Of a DNA stretch of 64,000 nucleotides, positions 50,562 to 59,668 are shown piece by piece. Within the stretch, counting starts at the first letter, position 1; each line of letters starts with the position of its first letter. The notes beneath the pieces were generated by a model. The model did no database searches, was not told the DNA's origin, and was given only the letters and a program-made list of their open reading frames with translations. Made by a program: the position numbers and the translations under genes. Source of the stretch: Novosphingobium sp. SCN 66-18 (GTDB lineage Bacteria; Pseudomonadota; Alphaproteobacteria; Sphingomonadales; Sphingomonadaceae); assembly GCA_001725355.1 (NCBI GenBank), contig MEGD01000008.1, forward strand, positions 62,001-126,000, in the 5' to 3' direction.

Positions 50562-51380
50562 ATGCGTGAAACCGCCTATGCCAAGCTTAACCTCGCGCTC
50601 CACGTGCGGCGGCGCCGGGCGGATGGTTATCACGAACTGGAGACGCTGTTCGCCTTCGTGGACGCGGGCGACGAACTGACCGCCGAACCGGCCGACGCTT
50701 TCTCCCTCACGATCACCGGTCCGTTCGCCCATGGCCTGTCAAACGGCGACGACAACCTCGTCCTGCGCGCCGCACGGATGCTTGCCGACCGCAACGGCAT
50801 CCGCGGCGGCGCGGCATTCACGCTGGACAAGCGCTTGCCCATCGCCGCCGGAATCGGCGGTGGATCGGCAGACGCGGCGGCAGCCCTGCGCCTGCTCGCG
50901 CGGATGTGGCGGCTGGGGCCGGACCATGTGCGCCCTTCCGATGTCGCGGCAGACCTCGGCGCCGATGTGCCCGCCTGTGTCGCCTCGCAAACCGTGCATG
51001 GCGAAGGCGTGGGTGAGAAACTGACGCCCATCGACGGTAGCGCGCTGGCAGGATTGCCCTTGCTGCTGGTCAATCCGCGCGTTGCCTGCCCCACCGGCCC
51101 GGTCTTCTTCGCGTGGGACGGCATCGACCGGGGCGCTCTGGACGTCGCCAACTGGGCTGATGCGCGCAACGATCTGGAAATGCCGGCCGTGGCGTTGCAC
51201 CCGCAGATTGCCGACGTGCTGGCCGCACTTCAGGCTACTGGCCCGCGTCTTGCCCGCATGTCCGGCTCGGGCGCGACCTGTTTTGCGCTGTTCGAAACCA
51301 GCAATGCGCGCGATGCGGCCGCGCGATCGATTGCAGCCAGCCGCCCCGGTTGGTGGACCTTGGCGGGAGCCTTGCGATGA
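50562..51380 (+). CDS. ispE: 4-diphosphocytidyl-2-C-methyl-D-erythritol kinase
   Basis: 272 residues. GHMP kinase of the MEP isoprenoid pathway. The N-terminus ETAYAKLNLALHVRRRRADG with YHELETLFAFVD is diagnostic, the ATP loop is KRLPIAAGIGGGSADAAAAL and the third motif is LARMSGSGATCFALFET. The start at 50562 is chosen by ribosome-binding site spacing. It overlaps the next gene (ATGA). Expression may depend on transcripts coming through ETF-QO and the DUF559 cassette. Confidence 0.94.
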   Translation: MRETAYAKLNLALHVRRRRADGYHELETLFAFVDAGDELTAEPADAFSLTITGPFAHGLSNGDDNLVLRAARMLADRNGIRGGAAFTLDKRLPIAAGIGGGSADAAAALRLLARMWRLGPDHVRPSDVAADLGADVPACVASQTVHGEGVGEKLTPIDGSALAGLPLLLVNPRVACPTGPVFFAWDGIDRGALDVANWADARNDLEMPAVALHPQIADVLAALQATGPRLARMSGSGATCFALFETSNARDAAARSIAASRPGWWTLAGALR

Positions 51381-52099
51381 CCGACGCCTTCCGTCTTATC
51401 GGCACGCCGCGTTTCGGCGGCATCATGGTGGTATCGGACCACGCCTCCAACCGCGTGCCCGATGACATCGATCTCGGCATCGATCCTGCGCTGCTCGACC
51501 AGCACATCGCGGTGGACATCGGCGTCGCCGGGATTGCCGAACGCATGATGGAGCACCCCGGCATCGCCGCGTTCCTTGGCAACGTCAGCCGGTTGGTGTG
51601 CGATTTCAACCGCGACGAACACGCGCCCGCCGTCATCCCCATCGCCAGCGACGGGCACGCCATTCCCGGCAACGCGCTGGACCACGCGGGGCACGAGGCG
51701 CGGCTGGCGCGCTTCTTCCGGCCCTATCACGCGGCGCTGGCCGACGCGCTCGATGCCGCGCCCGCGGCGCTGATCCTGTCGCTGCACAGCTTCACCCCGC
51801 GCCTGGCCACCAGCGACGAACCGCGCCCGTGGCAGATCGGCGTGCTCTACAACGAGGACGACCGTGCCGCGCGCATCGCGATTCCGCTGCTGGAGGCCGA
51901 GGGGCTGATCGTGGGCGATCAGGAACCTTATTCCGGCCGCCTGCTCAACGCCACGATGAACCGCCATGCCGAGGCGGAAGGCAGGCCCTACCTGGGTGTG
52001 GAAGTGCGGCAGGATCAGATTGGCACGGCGGAGGGGCAGGCGCGCTGGGCGGAACTGCTGGCGCGCGTCGCCAATCAGGTTGCGCTTGAAATCAGCTAG
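51377..52099 (+). CDS. N-formylglutamate amidohydrolase family protein
   Basis: 240 residues. GIMVVSDHASNRVPDDIDLG, VSRLVCDFNRDEHAPAVIP and LILSLHSFTPRLATSDEPRP are typical of the HutG-like zinc amidohydrolase family, with conserved His, Asp and Glu residues. In histidine degradation the family hydrolyses N-formylglutamate, but no hut genes are near. Coupled to ispE by ATGA overlap. Confidence 0.88.
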   Translation: MTDAFRLIGTPRFGGIMVVSDHASNRVPDDIDLGIDPALLDQHIAVDIGVAGIAERMMEHPGIAAFLGNVSRLVCDFNRDEHAPAVIPIASDGHAIPGNALDHAGHEARLARFFRPYHAALADALDAAPAALILSLHSFTPRLATSDEPRPWQIGVLYNEDDRAARIAIPLLEAEGLIVGDQEPYSGRLLNATMNRHAEAEGRPYLGVEVRQDQIGTAEGQARWAELLARVANQVALEIS

Positions 52100-52220
52100 G
52101 GATTCCGGGCCTTGCCGTGGCGGCGGACCGGGGAAATTATCCTTCGACTGACCCTGCCGCCTGGAGTAGGGGGCGGGTTTGAGCCTGTGATTTTCGAGTC
52201 AGTTTCCGGAGTTCTTACCC

Positions 52221-54086
52221 ATGCCAGCCTATCGTTCGCGCACGTCCACCCATGGTCGCAACATGGCGGGGGCCCGGGGGCTGTGGCGCGCGACGGGCAT
52301 GAAGGACAGCGATTTCGGCAAGCCGATCATCGCGGTGGTTAACAGCTTTACCCAGTTTGTGCCGGGCCACGTCCATCTCAAGGATCTGGGCCAGCTCGTC
52401 GCCCGCGAGATCGAGGCGGCGGGCGGCGTCGCCAAGGAATTCAACACGATCGCGGTGGATGACGGCATCGCCATGGGGCACGACGGCATGCTCTATTCGC
52501 TGCCCAGCCGCGATCTGATCGCCGACAGCGTGGAATACATGGTCAACGCCCATTGCGCCGACGCGATGGTCTGCATTTCCAACTGCGACAAGATCACGCC
52601 GGGCATGTTGATGGCGGCGATGCGGATCAACATTCCGGTCGTGTTCGTTTCGGGCGGGCCGATGGAAGCGGGCAAGGTGGTGCTGCGCGGCAAGGAACAC
52701 GCGCTGGACCTGATCGACGCCATGGTCGCCGCCGCCGATGAATCCTACACCGACGAGGAAGTGCAGACGATCGAACGGTCCGCCTGCCCCACCTGCGGTT
52801 CGTGCTCGGGCATGTTCACCGCCAATTCGATGAACTGCCTGACCGAGGCGCTGGGCCTGTCGCTGCCGGGCAACGGGTCCACGCTGGCGACCCACGCCGA
52901 TCGCGAGCGTCTGTTCCGCGAAGCCGGCCGCCTGGTGGTGGATCTGTGCAAGCGGTACTACGAGGACGAGGACGAGACCGCGCTGCCGCGGGCGATCGCC
53001 AGCTTCGCCGCGTTCGAGAACGCGATGAGCCTCGACATCGCGATGGGCGGTTCGACCAACACCGTGCTGCACCTGCTGGCCGCCGCGCAGGAAGCGGGCG
53101 TCGATTTCACCATGACGGACATCGATCGCCTCTCGCGCAGCGTGCCATGTCTGTCGAAGGTCGCGCCAGCAAAGGCCGATGTCCACATGGAGGACGTCCA
53201 CCGCGCCGGTGGCATCTTCGCGATCCTGGGCGAACTTGACCGGGCCGGACTGCTGCGCACCAACGTGCCGACCGTCCACAGCCGCACGCTGGGCGATGCG
53301 CTCAACCAGTGGGACATCGCGCGCACCAACGCGCCTTCGGTGCAGGAATTCTACAAGGCCGCACCCGGCGGAGTGCCCACGCAGACCGCGTTCAGCCAGA
53401 ACCGCCGCTGGGATTCGCTCGATCTCGACCGGGAAAATGGAGTCATCCGCTCCGCCGAACACGCCTTCAGCAAGGATGGCGGGCTGGCGGTGCTGACCGG
53501 CAATATCGCGCTCGACGGCTGCATCGTGAAGACTGCCGGGGTCGATGAATCGATCCTCCGGTTCTCCGGCCCTGCGGTCGTGTTCGAAAGCCAGGAAGCG
53601 GCCGTGACCGGCATCCTGACCGGACAGGTCAAGGCCGGCGATGTCGTGGTGATTCGCTACGAAGGGCCGAAGGGCGGGCCGGGCATGCAGGAAATGCTCT
53701 ACCCCACCAGCTACATCAAGTCGAAGGGGCTGGGCAAAGCCTGCGCGCTGATCACCGACGGGCGCTTTTCCGGCGGCACGTCGGGCCTGTCGATCGGCCA
53801 CGTCTCGCCCGAAGCGGCGGAAGGCGGCGCGATCGGGCTGGTTCGCAATGGTGATCGCATCGACATCGACATCCCCGCGCGCACCATCAGCCTGGCGGTG
53901 TCGGACGCGGAACTGGCGGCGCGGCGCGCGGAGATGGAAGCGACGGGCGATGCCGCGTGGAAGCCGCTGAAGCCGCGCGCGCGCAAGGTTTCGGTGGCGC
54001 TGCAGGCCTACGCCGCGATGACCACCAGCGCCGCCAAGGGCGCGGTGCGCGACATTTCGCAGCTCAAGCCCGCCTCGCGCGGTTGA
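52221..54086 (+). CDS. ilvD: Dihydroxy-acid dehydratase
   Basis: 621 residues. It dehydrates dihydroxyvalerate precursors in valine, leucine and isoleucine synthesis and carries an Fe-S cluster. Cluster cysteines are in [14 protein letters not shown] and [20 protein letters not shown]. The C-terminal [20 protein letters not shown] is the substrate/cluster region. CCGGAG lies nine bases before the ATG. The 121-base leader shows no obvious attenuator peptide rich in branched-chain codons. Confidence 0.97.
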   Translation: MPAYRSRTSTHGRNMAGARGLWRATGMKDSDFGKPIIAVVNSFTQFVPGHVHLKDLGQLVAREIEAAGGVAKEFNTIAVDDGIAMGHDGMLYSLPSRDLIADSVEYMVNAHCADAMVCISNCDKITPGMLMAAMRINIPVVFVSGGPMEAGKVVLRGKEHALDLIDAMVAAADESYTDEEVQTIERSACPTCGSCSGMFTANSMNCLTEALGLSLPGNGSTLATHADRERLFREAGRLVVDLCKRYYEDEDETALPRAIASFAAFENAMSLDIAMGGSTNTVLHLLAAAQEAGVDFTMTDIDRLSRSVPCLSKVAPAKADVHMEDVHRAGGIFAILGELDRAGLLRTNVPTVHSRTLGDALNQWDIARTNAPSVQEFYKAAPGGVPTQTAFSQNRRWDSLDLDRENGVIRSAEHAFSKDGGLAVLTGNIALDGCIVKTAGVDESILRFSGPAVVFESQEAAVTGILTGQVKAGDVVVIRYEGPKGGPGMQEMLYPTSYIKSKGLGKACALITDGRFSGGTSGLSIGHVSPEAAEGGAIGLVRNGDRIDIDIPARTISLAVSDAELAARRAEMEATGDAAWKPLKPRARKVSVALQAYAAMTTSAAKGAVRDISQLKPASRG

Positions 54087-54126
54087 ACGGACGCGGTGGA
54101 ACGGGCCGGGTTGAAGGGAGGCGATC

Positions 54127-55536
54127 ATGCCGCAAAACCGTGAGCCCGTCCTGCGGCAGGTACTGACTGTCGCGCAGATGCGCGCGGCCGAGGAAGCGCT
54201 GATCGCCGCCGGCACCAGCGTGGAAGCGCTGATGGAAGTGGCCGGGCGCGGGGCGGGCGAATATGTCCGCCGGATCGCGGCGGGCCGCCCGGTGACAGTG
54301 CTGTGCGGCCCCGGCAACAACGGTGGCGACGGCTATGTCATCGCGCGCCATTTGCAGGAGCATGGCACACCCGTCACCGTGATCGCCGCGCGCGATCCCG
54401 GCACGGGCGCCGCACGCAACGCGCGTGGTCTGTTTACCGGCACGGTGCTTGGGCCGGACGCGGCCGGGCATGGCGAGGTATTTGTCGATTGCCTGTTCGG
54501 CAGCGGGCTGACGCGCGCGCTGCCCGACGATCTTCTTGCGCTGCTGCGCCGTCTGGCGGCGGCGCATCATTTCAGAATCACGGTCGATCTGCCCAGCGGG
54601 GTCGAGAGCGACAGTGGCCGGCCGCTAAACGAGGGGCTGCCGGACTGGGACCTGACCGTGGCGCTGGGCGCCTGGAAGCACGCGCACTTCACGATGCCGG
54701 CGACGGCGGCGATGGGGCATCTGCGGCTGATCGATATCGGCGTGGCGGCGGTGCCGGGCGCGGCGACGGTGCTGGACAAACCGGTGCTCCACGCGCCGCC
54801 TGCCGATTCCCACAAGTACCGGCGCGGATTGCTCGCGATTGTCGCGGGCGAGATGCCTGGCGCGCCGCTCCTGTCAGCCGAAGCAGCGCTGCGGGCGGGC
54901 GCGGGCTATGTCCGCCTGCTGGCCGATTGGCGGCCGGATGGCGTGCCGCCCGAACTGGTCTGCGTGGAAGACGTTGCCACGGGCATCGCCGATGAACGCA
55001 TCGCGGCGCTGCTGATCGGGCCGGGGCTGGGCCGGGGACAGACCGCCCGCGCGCGTTTGGGCGCGGTGGTATCATGCGGTCTGCCCATGGTGATCGATGC
55101 CGATGCGCTGATGCTGCTGGGGCCGGACCTGCCCTTGCGCGCGCCTTGCGTGCTGACGCCGCACGAGGGCGAGATGGCCGCGCTGGAACGGGCCTTTGGC
55201 TTATCGGGCGCCGCCCTTCGGCGGGACCGCGCCGGGGCGCTGGCGCGCGCGAGCGGCGCGGTGATTTTGCTCAAGGGACCGGACAGCCTGATTGCGGCCC
55301 CCGATGGCTCGTTCACGCTCGCCCCCCGCGCGCCGAGCTGGCTGGCGGTGGCCGGATCGGGTGACGTGCTCGCCGGGATGATCGCGAGCCGGCTGGCGAT
55401 GCACGGGGATGCCGCGCGCGCGGCGCGGGAAGGGCTGTGGCTGCACGGCGAGGCGGCGCGGCGTGCCGGCCCCGCCTTTACCGCGCTCGATCTGGCTCGC
55501 GCGACGCGGCCGGCGGTACGGGCGGCGATCGTATGA
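54127..55536 (+). CDS. nnr: Bifunctional NAD(P)H-hydrate epimerase/dehydratase
   Basis: 469 residues. It repairs hydrated NAD(P)H. The N-terminal epimerase domain has VLCGPGNNGGDGYVIARHLQ and FGSGLTRALPDD; the C-terminal ADP-dependent dehydratase domain has DSHKYRRGLLAIVAG, CVLTPHEGEMAALERAF, VILLKGPDSLI and AVAGSGDVLAGMIASRLA. Both active-site sets look complete. GGGAGG precedes the ATG. Its stop overlaps the next ATG. Confidence 0.94.
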   Translation: MPQNREPVLRQVLTVAQMRAAEEALIAAGTSVEALMEVAGRGAGEYVRRIAAGRPVTVLCGPGNNGGDGYVIARHLQEHGTPVTVIAARDPGTGAARNARGLFTGTVLGPDAAGHGEVFVDCLFGSGLTRALPDDLLALLRRLAAAHHFRITVDLPSGVESDSGRPLNEGLPDWDLTVALGAWKHAHFTMPATAAMGHLRLIDIGVAAVPGAATVLDKPVLHAPPADSHKYRRGLLAIVAGEMPGAPLLSAEAALRAGAGYVRLLADWRPDGVPPELVCVEDVATGIADERIAALLIGPGLGRGQTARARLGAVVSCGLPMVIDADALMLLGPDLPLRAPCVLTPHEGEMAALERAFGLSGAALRRDRAGALARASGAVILLKGPDSLIAAPDGSFTLAPRAPSWLAVAGSGDVLAGMIASRLAMHGDAARAAREGLWLHGEAARRAGPAFTALDLARATRPAVRAAIV

Positions 55537-56738
55537 CCGGCCCGGCCTTGATCGTGCGCGTCGCCGCGAAAGGCGAAGGCGCCACCGCCGACGGACGCTA
55601 TGTGGCGTTGGCCGCGCCGGGGGACGTGCTGGAAAGCGATGGCACGCTGACGAGGGGACCGGAGCATGTCGATCCGGCCTGCCGCCACTTTCCCGCGTGC
55701 GGTGGCTGCCAGTTGCAGCACCTCTCCGAAAAGGCACTGGTGGACTACGTGCAGGACCGCGTGGCCGGCGCGGCGCGAGGGCAGGGGCTCGAGCCCGAAG
55801 TAGTCCTGCCCGCGCACCTCTCCCCGCCGCACACGCGCCGCCGCGCGACGCTGCACGCGCAGGCCATCGGCCGGCGCGTGGTGCTGGGTTTCCGCGAACA
55901 GGGATCGCACCGGATCGTGGACATGCGCGAATGCGCGGTGCTGGCATCGCAACTGTTCGCGCTGGTGGCGCCGTTGCGCAACCTGCTGGAAGGCTGGAAC
56001 GATCGCAAGCTGGCGGTCGACATCGAACTGGCGCTCGCCGATCAGGGCGTTTCGATGGGGTTGCAGGGCCTTGTCGCTGAAGGTCTGCGCCAGACGGAGG
56101 CGCTGCTGGATTTCGCGCGCGATAATGGCCTTGCGCGTCTCACGCTCGATTCCGGCTATGGCGCGGAAACGGTGTGGGAGCCGGAGCCGGTCACGGTCAC
56201 GCTGGGCGGAACCCCGGTCGCGCTGCCACCGGGCGGCTTCCTTCAGGCGACGCAGGACGGGGAAGGCGCGCTGGCGTCCGCCGCGCGCGCCTGGCTGGTC
56301 GATGCGCCGACCGTTGCCGATCTCTTCGCGGGGCTAGGCACCTTCGCTTTCGCCCTTGCCGGGCCGGGGACCAAGGTGCTGGCCGCCGAAGCCGCGCGCG
56401 ATGCGCACCTGGCCTGCCAGTCCGCCGCGCGGATGAACGGGCGGCCGGTCCACGCGCTGCACCGCGATCTGTTCCGCAACCCGCTGCGTGCCGAGGAACT
56501 CGATCGCTTCGGCGCGGTGCTGCTCGATCCGCCGCGCGCCGGCGCGCGCGAACAGGTGGCGCAGATCGCGGAAAGCCGCGTGCCGCGCGTGGTCTATGTC
56601 AGTTGCAACCCGGCAAGCTGGGCGCGCGACGCGGCCACGCTGATCGCCGGAGGATACAGGCTGGCCGAACTGCGCCCGGTGGGGCAGTTCCGCTGGTCGA
56701 CCCATGTCGAACTGGCCAGCCTGTTCCTTAAGGACTGA
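55533..56738 (+). CDS. Class I SAM-dependent RNA m5U methyltransferase (RlmD/TrmA type)
   Basis: 401 residues. CRHFPACGGCQLQHLS is the Fe-S cluster region, ADLFAGLGTFAFALAG the SAM loop, and VLLDPPRAGAREQV with YVSCNPASWARDAATLI the catalytic block with its nucleophilic cysteine. The N-terminal TRAM-like strand (LIVRVAAKGEGATADGRYVA) is short. It is the usual alphaproteobacterial m5U methyltransferase; whether it acts on rRNA or tRNA is not decidable from sequence. Confidence 0.9.
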   Translation: MTGPALIVRVAAKGEGATADGRYVALAAPGDVLESDGTLTRGPEHVDPACRHFPACGGCQLQHLSEKALVDYVQDRVAGAARGQGLEPEVVLPAHLSPPHTRRRATLHAQAIGRRVVLGFREQGSHRIVDMRECAVLASQLFALVAPLRNLLEGWNDRKLAVDIELALADQGVSMGLQGLVAEGLRQTEALLDFARDNGLARLTLDSGYGAETVWEPEPVTVTLGGTPVALPPGGFLQATQDGEGALASAARAWLVDAPTVADLFAGLGTFAFALAGPGTKVLAAEAARDAHLACQSAARMNGRPVHALHRDLFRNPLRAEELDRFGAVLLDPPRAGAREQVAQIAESRVPRVVYVSCNPASWARDAATLIAGGYRLAELRPVGQFRWSTHVELASLFLKD

Positions 56739-56742
56739 CGCG

Positions 56743-57177
56743 TCAGAACACCGCCAGCGCGGCGTGGACGACCAGCGCCATGAGCACGAACGTCGACAGC
56801 GCGAACAGCGCGAAACGCACCAACACGCGGTTGACCGTCGCTTGCACAAGGCTGTGCACCACGCGCAGGCCGGCATAGCTCCAGCCCAGCGTGGCGTTCA
56901 GACCATCGCCATGGCCCGTGATCGCCAGGACCAGCGCCACCGCGTAAAACACGGTCGGTGCTTCGTGCAGGTGGTTGTAGTTGTGGGCGATCCACTGGAC
57001 CTTGGGGGGCAGCACCGCATCGAGATCCTTGCCGGTGCCGCCGGTGAGAGTGGCGCTGTCGATTTTCGCCGCGTTCATCGCCGGGATGCGCGTGGCGTAC
57101 ATCCACAGCCACATTACCATGGTCCACGCCGCCAGCAGCACCACGGGTTTCAGGATGGTCATTCCGATCATTGGCAT
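56743..57177 (-). CDS. MAPEG family membrane protein, first of two
   Basis: 144 residues, four membrane helices. IAHNYNHLHEAPTVFYAVAL and SYAGLRVVHSLVQATVNRVL are the MAPEG (eicosanoid/glutathione-linked membrane enzyme) signatures. Bacterial members have no settled activity. It aligns throughout with the gene 25 bases upstream and is probably its duplicate. GGGGGAG precedes the ATG. Confidence 0.82.
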   Translation of the reverse strand: MPMIGMTILKPVVLLAAWTMVMWLWMYATRIPAMNAAKIDSATLTGGTGKDLDAVLPPKVQWIAHNYNHLHEAPTVFYAVALVLAITGHGDGLNATLGWSYAGLRVVHSLVQATVNRVLVRFALFALSTFVLMALVVHAALAVF

Positions 57178-57202
57178 TCTCCCCCTCTTTTGACTTTGTG
57201 TG

Positions 57203-57631
57203 TCAGATGGCAACCGTCGCCAGCACGGCCCGGATCGCAAGGCCGATCAGGCAGAACGTGGAAAGGCTGAACAGCGTGAAGCGCACCGGAACGCGGTTGA
57301 CCGTCGCCTGCCACAGCGAATGGACCACGCGCAGGCCGACATAGCCCCAGGCCAGCGCCACATCGATCCGCCCGGCCCCGGCGATCGCGAGGATCGCCAC
57401 CACCGCGTAGAACAGCGTGGGCTGCTCCATCAGGTGCGTGTAATTGTGCGATTTCCAGTTCACCAGCGGCGGCAGCACGCCTTCCAGATCCTGTCCGCGT
57501 CCGCCCGGCTTGGCATTGGCCATTCCGCCGATCCGTGACAGGGCCGGCAGGCGCGTCGCCGCGGCCCATCCCAGCATGATCAGCGACCACGCCACCAGAA
57601 CGGCGGCGGGCGCCAGCATCGCCTGTTGCAT
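57203..57631 (-). CDS. MAPEG family membrane protein, second of two
   Basis: 142 residues with four helices. KSHNYTHLMEQPTLFYAVVA and GYVGLRVVHSLWQATVNRVP match the neighbouring paralog almost motif for motif, so this is a tandem duplication. AGAGGA lies five bases before ATG 57631; a GTG 15 bases upstream is the alternative. Confidence 0.82.
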   Translation of the reverse strand: MQQAMLAPAAVLVAWSLIMLGWAAATRLPALSRIGGMANAKPGGRGQDLEGVLPPLVNWKSHNYTHLMEQPTLFYAVVAILAIAGAGRIDVALAWGYVGLRVVHSLWQATVNRVPVRFTLFSLSTFCLIGLAIRAVLATVAI

Positions 57632-57710
57632 CGTTGTCCTCTCCACCCGTTTCAGGCCGGGAGACTGTGGACAGCGGGATCAATTGTCAAATGCAACTGG
57701 TATTCGAGGC

Positions 57711-58376
57711 TCAGTCCGTGTCCGGCCGCCGCAGCGTGACGATGCGGTAGTAGCCCAGCGGCCCGCGCCTGGTGCGCACCGTGAGCCCGCGCGCCTGCGC
57801 CACGGTTTCGGCGGCTTGCAGCAGATCGAGCCGGGGCGTGACGTGGAAACGGGACAGCCAGCCATTGAGCAAGGCGCGCAAGGGGCGGGGCAGTCCGCCC
57901 AGATCGCCGAAATCGACGATATGAAGCTTTCCGCCCGGCGCCAGCACCCGCGCCGCCTGGTCGGTCGCCGCGCGCCAGTCCGGGATCATCGATAGCGCAA
58001 AGGAAATCATCACGTGGTCGAACTGGCCGATGCCGAACAGGGCGGCGGGATCGAAGCCGGTCGCATCGCCCAGCGCCAGCCGCGCGTCGGTGCCCAGCCG
58101 GGCTTCGGCCGTTTCCAGCATCTGCGCGGATATGTCGAAGCCGTGCAGCCGCACCCAGGGCCAGCGCGATCCGATCCGGGCCAGGTTGCGGCCGGTGCCG
58201 CAGCCCACTTCCAGCATGCTTTGCCCGGGCGCGCAGCCCATCCGGTCGATCAGCGTATCACGACCGAACAGGTAGTATTTCCGTGTCGCGTCATAGATGT
58301 GGCGCTGGCGGCGATAGATCGAATCCATCAGCGCGCCGTGCGACCCCGTTGCGGGGCGGGTGAGTATCGTGCTCAT
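57711..58376 (-). CDS. btaB: Betaine-lipid N-methyltransferase BtaB
   Basis: 221 residues. It should methylate diacylglyceryl-homoserine three times to the betaine lipid DGTS. The SAM motif is MLEVGCGTGRNLARIG, with YDATRKYYLFGRDTLI before it and LAPGGKLHIVDFGD after. Its ATG overlaps the stop of btaA (ATGA). Function rests mainly on this pairing; the sequence alone is a generic class I methyltransferase. Confidence 0.85.
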   Translation of the reverse strand: MSTILTRPATGSHGALMDSIYRRQRHIYDATRKYYLFGRDTLIDRMGCAPGQSMLEVGCGTGRNLARIGSRWPWVRLHGFDISAQMLETAEARLGTDARLALGDATGFDPAALFGIGQFDHVMISFALSMIPDWRAATDQAARVLAPGGKLHIVDFGDLGGLPRPLRALLNGWLSRFHVTPRLDLLQAAETVAQARGLTVRTRRGPLGYYRIVTLRRPDTD

Positions 58377-59590
58377 GCCAGTTCGTAGAGGTGGACGCCG
58401 CCGTAGATCGACGAGCGATCGCGCGCGGTCAGATCGAGCGACAGGGCGTCGTGATAGTGCCAGCGCGCGAGTACCGTGTCATCGACGCGGCCCGGCAGCA
58501 GGCTGGGCGCGGCGGCGGTGCGGAACAGCACGCGCGCGCCGGGGCGGGCGGTGCGGGTGATCTCGCGCCACAGCGCGTTGAGCTGGCCGTCGGTCATCCA
58601 GTCCTGCGCGTCGAGCAGCACGTAGCGATCGAGCGAGGCGGCATCCTGCTGCACCAGGTGCTCGGTCATGTTGGCATGGCGAACGGTCACGCGTTCGGCC
58701 CGCGCGCGCACCGCGTGCCAGTTCGCTTCCTGCAGGTAGGGTGGCAACGGACATTCCGGCGCCTTGCCGTACCCGCGCGAAAAGGCCTGCCAGGCGAAAT
58801 AGTTGTCGTTGATGGCGAAGCCGCAGGCCAGCTTTTCCAGCCGCTGGCGCAGCACCGCCGCCATCGGCTGGTCGCCGGCCAGCGCGTCGAACTGCGCCGG
58901 GGGAATACCAAGGCCGAACAGCGACGCCGGCTGGTCGGTAAGCCAGCGCACGAAGCGGTGGTCGAACACAGGGGCCAGCTTTTCCTCGAACACGCGGCGC
59001 TGTTCCTCCAGCGTCGGCGCGGCCAGGATTTCCGACAGGTCGATGCGGTAAAGCTTCGCCAGAAGGTGCGCCACGCCGATGAAGTTGCCGAGCAGCCCGC
59101 GCTTGTAGATGCCCTTGCTGAAGCCGCCGATGCGGCGGCGTCCGGTCAGGTCGCGGCCTTCCCAGTAGCGACGGCTGACATCGTCGAGGTGCGGGGCCAC
59201 CCATTCGCGATAGGCCGCGATGTTGGCGCGGCTGTCGGCATCGGCGAAGAAGCGCCGGAACAGCGCATGGCTGGGCAGGTGGCGGGCCGAGGCGAGCTTG
59301 AGCCGGTTCAGCGCGATATGCGCGGTGTTGAGATCGACGGCGGTGATCGCCTGCGGATCGGCGACGAGATAGGACAGCACGTTGCAGCCGCCGCTGGCGA
59401 TGGCGACCATGCGGCTGTCGGGGCGAATCTGCAGAGCCTCCATGTCCACTTCGGGATCTTCCCAGATCTGGGCGTAGACGAGGCCCCGAAACGCGAGGGC
59501 AAACGTGTGATCCAGCAGGCGGTTGGCCATTCCCGAACCTTTGCGGACCACCGAACGGGTAATCGGATGAGCGCGCGCTCTCTCCAGCAT
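58373..59590 (-). CDS. btaA: Betaine-lipid synthase BtaA (DUF3419, 3-amino-3-carboxypropyl transferase)
   Basis: 405 residues. It transfers the 3-amino-3-carboxypropyl group of SAM to diacylglycerol. RGLVYAQIWEDPEVDMEALQ, VAIASGGCNVLSYLVADP and ITAVDLNTAHIALNRLKL are diagnostic. The first ATG (59590, GAGG seven bases upstream) is preferred over 59530, since relatives have about 25 residues before the RGLVY motif. With btaB it forms a two-gene operon for phosphorus-free membrane lipid, often induced by phosphate limitation in other bacteria; no Pho box was recognised. Confidence 0.9.
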   Translation of the reverse strand: MLERARAHPITRSVVRKGSGMANRLLDHTFALAFRGLVYAQIWEDPEVDMEALQIRPDSRMVAIASGGCNVLSYLVADPQAITAVDLNTAHIALNRLKLASARHLPSHALFRRFFADADSRANIAAYREWVAPHLDDVSRRYWEGRDLTGRRRIGGFSKGIYKRGLLGNFIGVAHLLAKLYRIDLSEILAAPTLEEQRRVFEEKLAPVFDHRFVRWLTDQPASLFGLGIPPAQFDALAGDQPMAAVLRQRLEKLACGFAINDNYFAWQAFSRGYGKAPECPLPPYLQEANWHAVRARAERVTVRHANMTEHLVQQDAASLDRYVLLDAQDWMTDGQLNALWREITRTARPGARVLFRTAAAPSLLPGRVDDTVLARWHYHDALSLDLTARDRSSIYGGVHLYELA

Positions 59591-59668
59591 TGCGAAACCT
59601 CGGACATCGCCAACGGATGACGCGCGATTAGGCTTCGGACGTTGCGGTATTGTGGCAAAGGCTCCGGT

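Noticed and set aside
54303..54995. 230-codon alternative frame inside the NAD(P)HX repair gene
   Set aside because: It is an Arg/Gly/Ala-rich shadow of a gene with both expected domains intact.
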